Part shown: in pieces, positions 21,093 through 29,652 of the stretch
Layout: every line of letters starts with the position of its first letter
Numbering within the stretch: position 1 is the stretch's first letter
Source of the DNA: Desulfofundulus salinus
GTDB lineage: Bacteria > Bacillota > Desulfotomaculia > Desulfotomaculales > Desulfovirgulaceae
Direction: 5' to 3'
Assembly: GCF_003627965.1 (NCBI RefSeq)
Contig: NZ_RBWE01000001.1
Span: 457,195-521,194, forward strand
DNA length: 64,000 bases
Position numbers and translations under genes: made by a program
The notes under the pieces: generated by a model
Told to the model about the DNA's origin: nothing
The model's input: the letters and a program-made list of their open reading frames with translations, nothing else
Databases searched by the model: none

Positions 21093-21156
21093 GCGTAAAC
21101 CTCCCGATACAGCCTGTCCCTTCTAGCATAACAGGGAAAGAAATTCCGGGCAAGCG

Positions 21157-21181
21157 AAAAGGGCCCTTTAGGAAAAGGGCC
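21157..21181 (-). terminator. Terminator of the zinc-ribbon gene (reverse strand)
   Basis: GGCCCTTT (21162-21169) and AAAGGGCC (21174-21181) form a hairpin; the A-run at 21157-21160 becomes the U-run on the reverse strand. Confidence 0.75.
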
Positions 21182-21204
21182 GAAAATGGAGGTTAGAGGT
21201 CGGT

Positions 21205-21768
21205 TCAGGCTGTGGCCTGGTCGATGATCTTGCGATAGGGATTGCCGGCGTCATTGCCGGACTCGAGCAACTGGTAGATCCTGCCGGCAGTGTTGTCGTC
21301 GATACCCGCTTCTCCCAGCAGGGCCAGCACTTCCTCCCGGGACCAGCCTTTCGCCCGGGCGGCCGGACCGACCAGACTGGCCGCCACTGGAATGAGAGGC
21401 TCCGTTTTTTCGGCCAGGGCCATTGCTTCTGCCTTTTGGGCCGCTTTCAGGGACCGGTTCAACAAATCATGGTCCTCCGGCCTGAGTTTTTTGCGCAGCG
21501 CTACTTCCAGCCGGTTCCGGATGATCTGGGGCTGGCTTTGAATTGTCTTTGCCATTTCGCCAAGACATTTGCTGGCATAGGAGCACCAGGCGGCACAACC
21601 GGGATCGAACCGGGGATTACCCACCAGTTGCTTGCAATTGGGGCAGCGCAGGGTTATATCATCTTTCCAGAACTCGATGCTCTGGCCGCAGTGGGGGCAG
21701 GGAGACTCGAATATATCTTCAGGTTTCCAGAAGCTGCGGTCCTGTCCGGGACACTTCCAGATGGACAT
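21205..21768 (-). CDS. Zinc-ribbon hypothetical protein
   Basis: 187 residues, not recognised. The first 60 residues hold paired cysteines (CPHC, CPNC, plus Cys in GCAAWCSYASKC) compatible with one or two metal centres, around a WKCPGQDRSFW motif. The rest is helical and charged, with an RPEDHDLLNRSLKAAQKAE stretch and a C-terminal segment like a small helical domain (WSREEVLALLGEAGIDDNTAG). It stands alone between two terminators; no signal peptide or membrane helix is seen. A regulatory or adaptor role is possible but unsupported. Confidence 0.8.
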   Translation of the reverse strand: MSIWKCPGQDRSFWKPEDIFESPCPHCGQSIEFWKDDITLRCPNCKQLVGNPRFDPGCAAWCSYASKCLGEMAKTIQSQPQIIRNRLEVALRKKLRPEDHDLLNRSLKAAQKAEAMALAEKTEPLIPVAASLVGPAARAKGWSREEVLALLGEAGIDDNTAGRIYQLLESGNDAGNPYRKIIDQATA

Positions 21769-21893
21769 GGGACACTCCTCCTTTTTCCGGTGTTGAATTG
21801 ATCATAATATTTCAGGGCAATAGAAATCTGTGAGTATGGTCACACTATCCGGTGAATCGGGAAAATATCAAAAAAAGAGAGGTGGGTGCTGAA

Positions 21894-22160
21894 ATGAAAA
21901 TTGCCGTTCAGGACAACCTGGAAGAGGTAAGAAATTTTCTGGCTTCCCAGGGGTACGAGGTGGTCAGTCCTTCCAATGCCCTGGGTGCGGCCGCCATGGT
22001 CGTTACCGGGGACATCGATGCCCGGGAGGAAGAGCACACCCTGGCCCTGGCCACCAACCCGACCATTACCACCTATGCCCCGGTAATTAACGCCGCCGGG
22101 AAGTCCCCGGAAGAAATCCTGCAACGCATCCGGGAAGTGGTTGGGGAAAGAAAAGCCTGA
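21894..22160 (+). CDS. YkuS/UPF0180 family protein
   Basis: 88-residue cytosolic protein of unknown function. The layout matches Bacillus YkuS: an N-terminal beta-strand opening, a GYEVVSPSNALGAAAMVVTGD core and an INAAGKSPEEILQRIREVV end. ATG 21894 follows GAGAGGTGGG; the frame is open upstream to 21852, but the family start is here. Monocistronic. Confidence 0.75.
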   Translation: MKIAVQDNLEEVRNFLASQGYEVVSPSNALGAAAMVVTGDIDAREEEHTLALATNPTITTYAPVINAAGKSPEEILQRIREVVGERKA

Positions 22161-22181
22161 TCATACCTTGCGTAAAGTTAA

Positions 22182-22256
22182 AGCCCGTTCCGGGGAAGGT
22201 GCTGTTTAAATAGTCCCTTACCTGCACCTGATCGATTGGCCCGGGACGGGCTATCT
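22182..22256 (+). terminator. Large-loop hairpin after the YkuS-family gene
   Basis: AGCCCGTTCCGGG (22182-22194) pairs at 12 of 13 positions with CCCGGGACGGGCT (22240-22252), followed by ATCTTTTATAG. The 45-nt loop is unusually long for a terminator, so a small structured RNA is an alternative. Confidence 0.5.
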
Positions 22257-22334
22257 TTTATAGAAAATTTGCAGGATTTTCCTTCCTCCCCGTCGAAGGG
22301 AAACAAGTAAATTGAACCAAGGGGAGGGGTATTA

Positions 22335-24311
22335 TTGTTGCGCATGAGGTTGCGCTTAACATGCCTGTTAACGGCCGTGCTGTTTTTGCTCTCCGGCCTG
22401 TTTTCTGTATGTGGGGCTTTAGCAGCGGGAGAAACATTTAAAGATATCCGGGGTCACTGGGCGGAAAAGGTTATGCTGGAAATGAACGCTTACGACATTG
22501 TGCACGGCTACCCCGGGGGGGAATTTCGTCCCAACAATAATGTAACCCTGCTGGAAGCGGTGGTGATGATCCTCAACACCCTGGGGTTGAACGAAAAAGC
22601 CGGGCAGGTGGATCTCTCCGGCCTGCAGTTTCACCCTTCGCTGACCTGGGGTAAAGGGCACCTGGCCCTGGCGGTGGAAAAGGGCATGCTTACCCGGCAG
22701 GGCCTGCCGCAGATAGATAACCGGCGGCTGGCCAGCCGGGTGGAAGTGGCGGCCCTGGTTTGCCTGGCCCTGGGCTTGACCCCCGATTCCAGCTATGTAA
22801 CCTTTTTCGACACCAGTGAGATTCCAGAGAAATACCGGGGTTACGTGGGAGCCGTAGTGAAACACAATATCATGCGGGGAATGCCCGGCAACATGTTCTC
22901 GCCCGACGAGCCCGTTACCCGGGCCCAATTATGTGCCACTTTATCCCGCTTGATTGACCAGAAACTGGTGCCCCCGCCGGCACCCATGAACCTGGTGGTG
23001 GGCCGGATTGCCTCCATAGATGTGGATAAGCGGAAGGTTGTTTTGCGCAACCTGGAAGGAGAAAAAACCGTCTATTTTCCCGCGGATAAGTCCGTGTTCA
23101 CAGCCTCCGGGACTACCACCCCGGAATCCCTGAGCACCGGTGACCGCCTGAAATGCATTACCGATGGGCAGAACAATGTCCGCTACGCGTCTTTGGTGGA
23201 TGGTTCACCTTCTATAAAAACCACGGTGGAAGGGGTGGTCGTTTCCTTTGCCAGAGGCAGCCGGGGTTACTCCCTCACCCTGGAAAACAATGAGGGAGAT
23301 CGCCTTACCTACCCGGTGGAAGATGATGCCCGCTTGATCCGGGCGGGCAAGGAAATCGATGCCTCCGGGCTGGTGGAAAATGACTACGTGGAAATCGGGC
23401 TGGACGGGAACGACCGGATTGTCAGGATTGAGGTATACCCGCCGGAAAGAATCAGCGGTACCGTGGTGGAAGTGGAAAGAGATGCCCTCACCCTCAGAAG
23501 GCAGGGTGAAGAAACGGAGTACGAAGTAAGCCCCCGGGTGCAGGTAACCAGGAACTTCATCCGCGGGATGAGCTACGGTGAATTAAAGCGCGGCGACCGG
23601 GTGGAAGTTGTGGTCATGAACAAGACCATATTCCAGATTAATCTCCTTTCCGACGTGCTTACCGGGCAGAGCGGCATGGTTTCCCGGGTGCACAGCAAGG
23701 CCGTATACCTCTACGTGGGAGATGAAGAAAAGCGCTATGAACTGGATGAACGGGTGGAAGTGATCAAGGACGGCCGCCTGGTAAGCCTGGACAAGCTGCG
23801 CCGGGGAGACTATGTAAACTTCGAGGTGGATAGCCGCGGGTATTTAATCACCATTGAGGTTCTGGACGAAGAAGACGGTGACTTCGAGGGGACGCTGAAA
23901 TACCTTGAATTTTACCCCACGCCGTGGATAACCATTGTCACCTCCGGCGGCCTGGAACTGGAATATGAAGTGTCCAAAAGCGCCGGGGTTTTGCGGGACG
24001 GGGACAGGATCAACTTGAGCGACATCATTCCCGGTTCGCAGGTCGGCATCCGGGTCGAAGACGGCAGGGTGACGGAAATAGAGGTGCTGGACGATCAAAA
24101 CCTCACCGTGAAATGCCGGGTGTCCAGTATAAACCGGGAGCGCCTGCGGGTCACCCTGGAGATCAACGGCCGTTACTTCACCTATTCCCTGGCTCCCCAG
24201 GTCACCATCCTGGACCGCAACGGCAAACCGGTATCCCTGGAGGATGTCGAAGGATACCAGGTGGAGGTGCGCCTGAAGGACGGGGAGATAAACAGCATCA
24301 CGATAATTTAA
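22335..24311 (+). CDS. S-layer-homology domain protein with C-terminal beta-repeat array
   Basis: Exported cell-surface protein of 658 residues. A signal peptide (basic MLRMRLRL start, hydrophobic core, cleavage near ALAAG) is followed by three SLH motifs at about residues 33-85, 90-145 and 150-212 (for example FKDIRGHWAE and NMFSPDEPVTRAQL), which bind pyruvylated secondary wall polymer. From about residue 225 to the end I see about six units of 65-75 residues. Each has a 'G-V-hydrophobic' strand start, a charged middle, a 'L..GD.V' turn and a 'I..I.V' ending. No catalytic motif is visible. Start is TTG 22335 or 22338 after GGGGAGGGG; ATG 22344 would also keep the signal peptide. Confidence 0.88.
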   Translation: MLRMRLRLTCLLTAVLFLLSGLFSVCGALAAGETFKDIRGHWAEKVMLEMNAYDIVHGYPGGEFRPNNNVTLLEAVVMILNTLGLNEKAGQVDLSGLQFHPSLTWGKGHLALAVEKGMLTRQGLPQIDNRRLASRVEVAALVCLALGLTPDSSYVTFFDTSEIPEKYRGYVGAVVKHNIMRGMPGNMFSPDEPVTRAQLCATLSRLIDQKLVPPPAPMNLVVGRIASIDVDKRKVVLRNLEGEKTVYFPADKSVFTASGTTTPESLSTGDRLKCITDGQNNVRYASLVDGSPSIKTTVEGVVVSFARGSRGYSLTLENNEGDRLTYPVEDDARLIRAGKEIDASGLVENDYVEIGLDGNDRIVRIEVYPPERISGTVVEVERDALTLRRQGEETEYEVSPRVQVTRNFIRGMSYGELKRGDRVEVVVMNKTIFQINLLSDVLTGQSGMVSRVHSKAVYLYVGDEEKRYELDERVEVIKDGRLVSLDKLRRGDYVNFEVDSRGYLITIEVLDEEDGDFEGTLKYLEFYPTPWITIVTSGGLELEYEVSKSAGVLRDGDRINLSDIIPGSQVGIRVEDGRVTEIEVLDDQNLTVKCRVSSINRERLRVTLEINGRYFTYSLAPQVTILDRNGKPVSLEDVEGYQVEVRLKDGEINSITII

Positions 24312-24328
24312 CCCGAACCTGCTTACTG

Positions 24329-24353
24329 TCCCGGTCAAACCGGGATTTTTTTC
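24329..24353 (+). terminator. Terminator after the SLH gene
   Basis: TCCCGGT (24329-24335) and ACCGGGA (24339-24345) with a seven-T run. Confidence 0.9.
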
Positions 24354-24372
24354 TTTCCTTCCCGGCATTTCT

Positions 24373-24388
24373 ATCGTATAATTACGAT
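24373..24388 (+). promoter_or_regulatory. Palindrome over the ccdA -10 region
   Basis: ATCGTATAATTACGAT is an inverted repeat that contains TATAAT, so it may be an operator overlapping the -10 box of the ccdA promoter. No clear -35 box was found. Confidence 0.35.
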
Positions 24389-24466
24389 ATATAGATATTT
24401 CTCTGCCCTGGAAGCCCTGCGGTGCGACCAGAGGTTGAGGCAGATGCTGGAACGGGAGGGTTGTTG

Positions 24467-25183
24467 TTGCCGGAAGTAAACGTTTCTCTGGGGGCTGCTT
24501 TTCTTGCCGGGCTGGTTTCGTTCCTGTCCCCGTGCGTACTCCCTTTAATACCCACCTACATGGCGTATTTAACCGGAGTTTCGGTAACGGAGTTAACGGC
24601 ACCGGGGACGGCGCGCCTGCGTTTTTTGCTCCTGACCAACGCCCTTTTGTTTGTGGCCGGCTTCAGCCTGGTTTTCGTAGCCCTCGGGCTTTCCGCCAGC
24701 GCTCTGGGCAAACTGTTGCTCCGCCACCAAAACCTGCTGCGGCAGGTGAGCGGATTGTTGATTATCTTCTTCGGGTTGCATATGGCGGGCCTGCTGCGCC
24801 TTAACTGGCTGATGAGGGAAAAGAGGGTTCATTTTGTACCCCAAAGGGCCGGCTGGATAAACTCTCTTGTGATGGGCATGGCTTTTTCAGCAGGCTGGGT
24901 GCCCTGCATCAGCCCCATTCTCGCTTCGATTTTACTGCTGGCCGGCCAAAGCGAAAGCCTTATCCAGGGAGCCTACCTGCTGGTAACCTACGCCCTGGGG
25001 CTGGCCCTGCCCTTTTTAATAGCTGCCCTGGGTTTGGGCCACATGGTGCAGGCTTTGCGCCGTCATGCTTCCCTTTTGCCCCTGGTGACCAGGGTGGGCG
25101 GGTGGTTGATGGTTGGTGTGGGCTTGCTGGTGCTGACCAACTCCTTCGCCCGCCTCTCGGGCTATGTACCATTTACTCTTTAA
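24467..25183 (+). CDS. ccdA: CcdA-type thiol-disulfide transmembrane transporter
   Basis: Passes electrons from cytosolic thioredoxin across the membrane for cytochrome c maturation or other extracytoplasmic thiol reduction. 238 residues with about six hydrophobic helices and the two conserved cysteines in FLSPCVLPLIPTY (TM1) and AGWVPCISPI (TM4). Start chosen at the third of three TTG codons (24467), about 8 bp after GGGAGG; TTG 24461 or GTG 24422 are alternatives. The next gene encodes a matching thioredoxin-like protein. Confidence 0.93.
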   Translation: MPEVNVSLGAAFLAGLVSFLSPCVLPLIPTYMAYLTGVSVTELTAPGTARLRFLLLTNALLFVAGFSLVFVALGLSASALGKLLLRHQNLLRQVSGLLIIFFGLHMAGLLRLNWLMREKRVHFVPQRAGWINSLVMGMAFSAGWVPCISPILASILLLAGQSESLIQGAYLLVTYALGLALPFLIAALGLGHMVQALRRHASLLPLVTRVGGWLMVGVGLLVLTNSFARLSGYVPFTL

Positions 25184-25201
25184 TGATTAGGAGGCTTAAA
25201 G

Positions 25202-25774
25202 GTGAATAAGAGGCTGTTTTCTGTGGTCATCCTCTCTGTGATAGTTGTTAGCCTTATCGCCGCTTATGCTTACGTTTGGTCGGGCGGCAAGGAAAGGGGG
25301 AAGGACGGCACACCGCCCGCCGCAACCGGCAACAAGGAGAGTGGTGTTCCTGTGGGCACGGAAGTGGGCCAGCGGGCTCCCGACTTCACCCTGACCACCA
25401 CCGGCGGGAAGGAGGTTTCCCTTTCCAACTTCAGGGGCCGGCCGGTGGTGCTCAATTTCTGGGCTACCTGGTGCCCTCCCTGCCGGGAGGAGATGCCGGC
25501 CATCCAGAGTTTCTATGAAAAAAGGGGCGGGGAAATTCAGGTGCTGGCGGTTAACCTCACGGCCAGCGAAAAATCCGCCGCCCATGTAAAGGACTTTTTA
25601 AAAGCCGGCGGCTTCACCTTCCCGGTTTTGCTGGACACCCGCAACACTACGGCCCAGGAATACCTGGTGCGGGCCATTCCCACCACCTTCTTTATTGACC
25701 GGGAAGGCATCATCCGGGGGATCCATACCGGGCCCATGACCCTGGAGATGCTGGAGAAGGCTGTGGAAAAATAG
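25202..25774 (+). CDS. Membrane-anchored TlpA/ResA-like thiol-disulfide oxidoreductase
   Basis: Extracytoplasmic thioredoxin-fold protein that likely takes electrons from CcdA. 190 residues: N-terminal membrane anchor (residues about 4-24), a polar Gly/Lys-rich linker, then the AhpC/TSA-Redoxin fold with active site [13 protein letters not shown] (CPPC). The cis-Pro loop is [12 protein letters not shown] start after GGAGG, 18 bp from ccdA. Whether it serves cytochrome c, spore or other protein targets cannot be told. Confidence 0.92.
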   Translation: MNKRLFSVVILSVIVVSLIAAYAYVWSGGKERGKDGTPPAATGNKESGVPVGTEVGQRAPDFTLTTTGGKEVSLSNFRGRPVVLNFWATWCPPCREEMPAIQSFYEKRGGEIQVLAVNLTASEKSAAHVKDFLKAGGFTFPVLLDTRNTTAQEYLVRAIPTTFFIDREGIIRGIHTGPMTLEMLEKAVEK

Positions 25775-25826
25775 GCAACCAGTAGAATAACTTCTTCTGG
25801 AAATGCCTCCCTGTACGATTTTATCA

Positions 25827-25855
25827 TTGACAAACCCCCTGGCCCCTGTTATGCT
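25827..25855 (+). promoter_or_regulatory. Promoter of the riboswitch-terC transcript
   Basis: TTGACA (25827-25832), 17 bp, TATGCT (25850-25855). Transcription should begin just before the riboswitch core. Confidence 0.85.
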
Positions 25856-25859
25856 AAAT

Positions 25860-25982
25860 CCCAGAAGGGGAGTAGCAAGCTTTCCCGGCGGCGTCAGTTC
25901 GGCCTGCAGGCCCGCTGCCGGGGCGGTTTTAAGCCGTTTGCAAGACCTTCACCTGTGAAGAGGTGGAGGTCTTCATTTTTTC
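25860..25982 (+). ncRNA. yybP-ykoY (Mn2+) riboswitch with terminator
   Basis: The diagnostic pieces are present in order: GGGGAGTAGC (25867-25876), the GCGTCAGTTCGGCC segment, and TTTGCAAGACCTT (from 25938). The 3' part forms AGACCTTCACCT/AGGTGGAGGTCT (25943-25954/25961-25972, one G-U pair) plus a T-rich tail, i.e. an expression-platform terminator. In this class Mn2+ usually prevents termination, switching on Mn-export or TerC genes. The next gene is a TerC-family gene, as expected. Confidence 0.9.
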
Positions 25983-26034
25983 CTGCCGGCGGGAAATTGG
26001 AAACCCATATTGTCTAATTGGAGGTGTACAATCA

Positions 26035-26745
26035 ATGGAATGGCTGAGCACCCAAAACCTGTTCGCCATACTTACTATTATCATTGCCGACTTATTGCTT
26101 GCCGGCGATAACGCCCTGGTCATTGGCCTGGCCTGCCGGGGGCTGCCGCCGGTACAAAAACGCCGGGCTCTCCTTTGGGGTACGGGCGGTGCGGTTGTCC
26201 TGCGCATCATTTTAACTTGCGGCGTGACTTTGCTGCTTGCCATCCCCTTCCTGCAGGCGGCCGGGGGAATATTGTTAACCTGGGTGGCCTTGAAATTATT
26301 GTTGCCGCACAAAGAAGTGGGCGTTGATGCCGCAGAGAATCTCACCGGTGCCATAAAAACTATTATTATAGCCGATGTGGTAATGAGCCTGGACAATGTG
26401 CTGGCCGTAGCCGCTGCGGCCCACGGGAGCATTGCGCTGGTTGTCTTTGGGCTTGTCTTAAGTATTCCCATTGTCATTTTTGGCAGCCAGTTAGTTTCCC
26501 TGCTGGTGGAAAGGTACCCCATTCTTATTTTTGCCGGGGCTGGTGTGCTGGCCTGGACGGCCGGCAAAATGCTGGTGGAAGACAGGGTGGTGCACCGGCT
26601 GGTTTCGAACATTGATTATGTACCGGTGGAAATTATTATCCCGACCGGGGTAACCCTGCTCGTGCTGGGTGCCGGTTGGTACCTTAAGCGGCGCGGGCAT
26701 AAGCAGGCGCCACTTAAGCGGGGGGTACCTACCCAACAGGGGTAA
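26035..26745 (+). CDS. TerC-family integral membrane protein (YjbE/YceF type)
   Basis: 236 residues with about seven hydrophobic segments and the two family motifs with membrane Asp residues, LLLAGDNALVIGLA (residues 19-32) and VVMSLDNVLAVAAAA. TerC proteins are linked to manganese export or metalation of secreted enzymes; control by the yybP-ykoY riboswitch directly upstream supports a Mn2+ role. ATG 26035 lies after GGAGGTG; the frame stays open back into the riboswitch terminator, which cannot be coding. Confidence 0.93.
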   Translation: MEWLSTQNLFAILTIIIADLLLAGDNALVIGLACRGLPPVQKRRALLWGTGGAVVLRIILTCGVTLLLAIPFLQAAGGILLTWVALKLLLPHKEVGVDAAENLTGAIKTIIIADVVMSLDNVLAVAAAAHGSIALVVFGLVLSIPIVIFGSQLVSLLVERYPILIFAGAGVLAWTAGKMLVEDRVVHRLVSNIDYVPVEIIIPTGVTLLVLGAGWYLKRRGHKQAPLKRGVPTQQG

Positions 26746-26746
26746 C

Positions 26747-26775
26747 AAAAAAGGGGGCTTTAACACCCCCTTTTA
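26747..26775. terminator. Bidirectional terminator between terC-family gene and glcF
   Basis: A-run plus GGGGG (26747-26757) and CCCCCTTTT (26766-26774) can terminate both converging transcripts. It overlaps the last bases of glcF on the reverse strand. Confidence 0.85.
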
Positions 26776-28041
26776 CTCTTCATCAAGGGACCTGGCCAGC
26801 AGCTCCACCGTGTGCACCACTTTCTGGGGCATCTGCTGCTGGGTTAGCCCGTCGGTCAGGTGCATCCGGCAGGCGGGACAACCGGTAACTACCAGTTGTG
26901 CGCCGGTTCCTTCGATATCTTTTAACTTGCGAGTGAGAATCTGATAGGACAAATCGTAATGGGTCAGGCTGAAGGAGCCGGCATTGCCGCAGCACCGGGC
27001 CGGTTCCTTCAGGGGCAGGTAATTGACCCCGGGAATGCTCCGGATGATGGAAAGGGGTTCCTGCACCACGCCCAGACCGCGGCCCAGGTGACAGGGCTGG
27101 TGGTAGGTGACGGCTAATTCCAGCGCCTTGAACAGCTTCGGGTCAAAGGGCAGCTTGTGCAGGAACTGGGTTATATCAAGGATTTTGGCGGCCACTTCCC
27201 GTGCCCTGTCCCCGTGTCCTGAGACACCATCCAACAGTTCCGGGTACAGGTGTTTAAAGGCTTCCCCGCACGTCCCGCACACGGTGATGATGGCGTCGGC
27301 CTGTATACTGCTGAACAAATCCACGTGGGACCTGGCCATCTCCAGGGCCAAGTCCGCCGCCCCGCTATAAAGGATGGGAGCGCCGCAGCAGTGCTGCAGC
27401 CGGGGGATAATCACGTCCACCCCGTGGGCCTTCAGGACGCGCAGGGTGGCCTGTCCGATCCCGGGATACAGGTAATTGGTCATACATCCGGTAAAGAAAG
27501 CCACCGTGGCCACGGGTCGCTCGACCGTATGCTTTTCCGCCACCTGGCCCCGGAAGGGAACCGGTGCCAGAGGAGGAAGGATCCGGCGCAGTTCCAGGCC
27601 GATAGGGAAGCGGGGCTGCATCTTTCCCGGCTCAATGTGTTTAAATAGCAGTCCCTGTATGCGGGCGGCGGTTTTTACCCCCAGATCAAAAAGGCGGGGG
27701 CGGCTGAGGCCGGTAAACACGGTCTTCTTTATGAAGGGCAGTCCTTTCCTCTGGGTCAGGGCCGTTCTGGCGGCCAGGATGATCCGGTCCACCTTCACGC
27801 CGGAGGGACACGAAGCTACGCAGGCCAGGCAGGTGAGACAAAGGGCGAAGCACTCGGCCAGCCCGGCCGTTGGTTCCAGTTTGCCCTCCAGGACCGCCGC
27901 GGCCAGGCGGATTTTTCCCCGGGCCACGGCCGGTTCCCGCCGGGATTCCTGGTATAAAGGGCAAACAGCCTGGCAGTTGCCGCATTTCATGCATTTAAGT
28001 ATTTCTTCTTCCACCGCCGCCAGCCCGTCAAAAATGCTCAT
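26773..28041 (-). CDS. glcF: GlcF-like iron-sulfur subunit of a 2-hydroxyacid (glycolate/lactate) oxidoreductase
   Basis: Electron-transfer partner of the GlcD-like flavoprotein. 422 residues: two [4Fe-4S] motifs near the amino end (CMKCGNCQAVCP and CLTCLACVASCP), then two CCG domains (HCCGAPILYSG and RCCGNAGSF, each with an upstream CxxC or CGTC-type Cys) that bind a non-cubane or [4Fe-4S] cluster. The electron acceptor is unknown (quinone or an Etf-like protein). It sits 12 bp downstream of glcD on the same strand. glcE is absent, so the enzyme is the two-subunit type common in anaerobes. Confidence 0.9.
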   Translation of the reverse strand: MSIFDGLAAVEEEILKCMKCGNCQAVCPLYQESRREPAVARGKIRLAAAVLEGKLEPTAGLAECFALCLTCLACVASCPSGVKVDRIILAARTALTQRKGLPFIKKTVFTGLSRPRLFDLGVKTAARIQGLLFKHIEPGKMQPRFPIGLELRRILPPLAPVPFRGQVAEKHTVERPVATVAFFTGCMTNYLYPGIGQATLRVLKAHGVDVIIPRLQHCCGAPILYSGAADLALEMARSHVDLFSSIQADAIITVCGTCGEAFKHLYPELLDGVSGHGDRAREVAAKILDITQFLHKLPFDPKLFKALELAVTYHQPCHLGRGLGVVQEPLSIIRSIPGVNYLPLKEPARCCGNAGSFSLTHYDLSYQILTRKLKDIEGTGAQLVVTGCPACRMHLTDGLTQQQMPQKVVHTVELLARSLDEE

Positions 28042-28053
28042 GCTTGCTCCTCC

Positions 28054-29439
28054 TCAAGTTAGATCTACAATTTTGCCCGGGTTGAGGAGATTGTCCGGAT
28101 CCAGGGCCTGCTTGATTTTCTTGAGTACCTGCACGCCCGAATTGCCCATCTCCCAGGGGAGAAATTGCTTTTTGGCGATGCCGATCCCGTGCTCCCCGGA
28201 AAGGGTGCCTCCCAGGTTCAAGGCCGCGCGGAAGATTTCTTCCACGGCCTGGCGTACCCGCTCCATCTCCTCCTCGTTGCGGGCATCGGCCAGGATGGTC
28301 GGGTGCAGGTTGCCGTCACCGGCGTGCCCAAATGTGCCGATAACCAGGTTGTAACGCCTGCCGATGTCTTCCACGGCCAGGAGCATATCCGTGATCTTGC
28401 TCCTGGGCACGGTGGCGTCCTCCAGGATGGTTGTGGGCTTGCGTTGGGCCAGGGCGGGCAGGGCGGCCCGGCGGGCGCTCCATAATTTTTCCCGTTCTTC
28501 ATCATTTTCCGCTGTTTTGACCCACCCGCCGTTTTTGGCAATAACCTGCCTGACGGCAGCCGCCTCGGATTTAACCACCTCGGGAATCCCGTCCACTTCG
28601 ATGAGCAGGATGGCCGCCACACCGGTGGGCAGACCGACGTGGGCAAAATTTTCCACGGTTTCTACCGTAACCCGGTCCATAATTTCCAGGGTGGCCGGGA
28701 TTACCTTTTGCCCGATGATATCAGCAACGGCATTTCCCGCGTCGGCCAGGCGGCTGAAACCGGCCAGCATGGTTTCCCTGGCCTGGGGTGCCGGGATCAG
28801 GCGGACAATAATTTCCGTAATGATCCCCAGGGTGCCTTCGGAGCCGGTGAACAACCGGACCAGGTCGTAGCCCGTTACATTCTTCACCGTCTTGCCTCCA
28901 TACCGGATTACCTCCCCGTCGGCCAGTACTACTTCCAGCCCCATGACGTAATGCCTGGTGACTCCGTACTTGAGTCCCCTCAGTCCTCCGGAACACTCGG
29001 CTACGCTTCCTCCCATGGTGGCGGTGTTCACCGTGCCCGGGTCGGGCGGGTAAATCAAACCGTATGGGGCGACGGCGTTATTCAAGTCCTGAATGATCAC
29101 CCCGGGCTGCACCGTGGCCGTCAGGTTGGAAGGATCTATTTCCAGAATGCGGTTCATTTTTAAAGTGCTGAGCACAATTCCCCCTTTGATGGGAACTGTG
29201 CCGCCGCTTAAATTTGTTCCCGAACCGCGGGGGTAAATGGGTAAGCGAAACTGGCGGGCAATTTTGACCACTTTCACCACCTGATCCACGTTTTCCGGGG
29301 TAACCACCACGTCCGGCTTTTGCTCCGGCAGGTCAGCCGTGGCGTCATAGGAATAACAGAACAAATCTTCGGTGGCGGTAATGACGTTATTTTCGCCCAG
29401 TTCCCGGCGTAACGCTTCGATAGCCTGTGTGACGGACAT
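28054..29439 (-). CDS. glcD: GlcD-like FAD-linked 2-hydroxyacid oxidase
   Basis: FAD-dependent oxidation of D-lactate, glycolate or a related 2-hydroxyacid. 461 residues: PCMH FAD-binding domain with YPRGSGTNLSGG (about residues 74-85), then the VAO-family C-terminal domain with GHAGDGNLHP and SGEHGIG. Sulfate reducers and relatives use such pairs for lactate oxidation; the exact substrate is not evident here and no permease is adjacent. A TGGT-N3-ACCA palindrome lies 33 bp upstream of the start. Start codon ATG 29439. Confidence 0.9.
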   Translation of the reverse strand: MSVTQAIEALRRELGENNVITATEDLFCYSYDATADLPEQKPDVVVTPENVDQVVKVVKIARQFRLPIYPRGSGTNLSGGTVPIKGGIVLSTLKMNRILEIDPSNLTATVQPGVIIQDLNNAVAPYGLIYPPDPGTVNTATMGGSVAECSGGLRGLKYGVTRHYVMGLEVVLADGEVIRYGGKTVKNVTGYDLVRLFTGSEGTLGIITEIIVRLIPAPQARETMLAGFSRLADAGNAVADIIGQKVIPATLEIMDRVTVETVENFAHVGLPTGVAAILLIEVDGIPEVVKSEAAAVRQVIAKNGGWVKTAENDEEREKLWSARRAALPALAQRKPTTILEDATVPRSKITDMLLAVEDIGRRYNLVIGTFGHAGDGNLHPTILADARNEEEMERVRQAVEEIFRAALNLGGTLSGEHGIGIAKKQFLPWEMGNSGVQVLKKIKQALDPDNLLNPGKIVDLT

Positions 29440-29471
29440 ATAATTCCCCCCCTCGGAGAGAAGTTGTCTGA

Positions 29472-29482
29472 TGGTACGACCA
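29472..29482. promoter_or_regulatory. TGGT-N3-ACCA operator-like palindrome upstream of glcDF
   Basis: TGGTACGACCA fits the general operator form of FadR/LldR-type GntR regulators that control lactate and glycolate oxidation genes. No GntR gene is in this window; the site call is inference. Confidence 0.5.
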
Positions 29483-29621
29483 CCATACGTTTAAAATATT
29501 CGCTCTTTTCTTGGTGAATTCCTCCTGTGGTTCGGCATGTTACCAAAAATTTTTTAGGCATTTCTGTAATCAGGAGTAGTGAGTGTTGAGGGCAAGAAAA
29601 AATCCTGGTATGGTGTAAAGA

Positions 29622-29645
29622 TAAAAACCCGGTTTAACAACCGGG
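29622..29645 (-). terminator. Terminator of the acuA-like gene (reverse strand)
   Basis: CCCGGTT (29628-29634) and AACCGGG (29639-29645); the A-run at 29623-29627 gives the U-tract. Separates this gene from glcDF. Confidence 0.85.
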
Positions 29646-29652
29646 CCAGGCT

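Noticed and set aside
25963-26034. Extended amino terminus of the TerC-family protein
   Set aside because: The open frame runs through the riboswitch terminator hairpin, which is untranslated.
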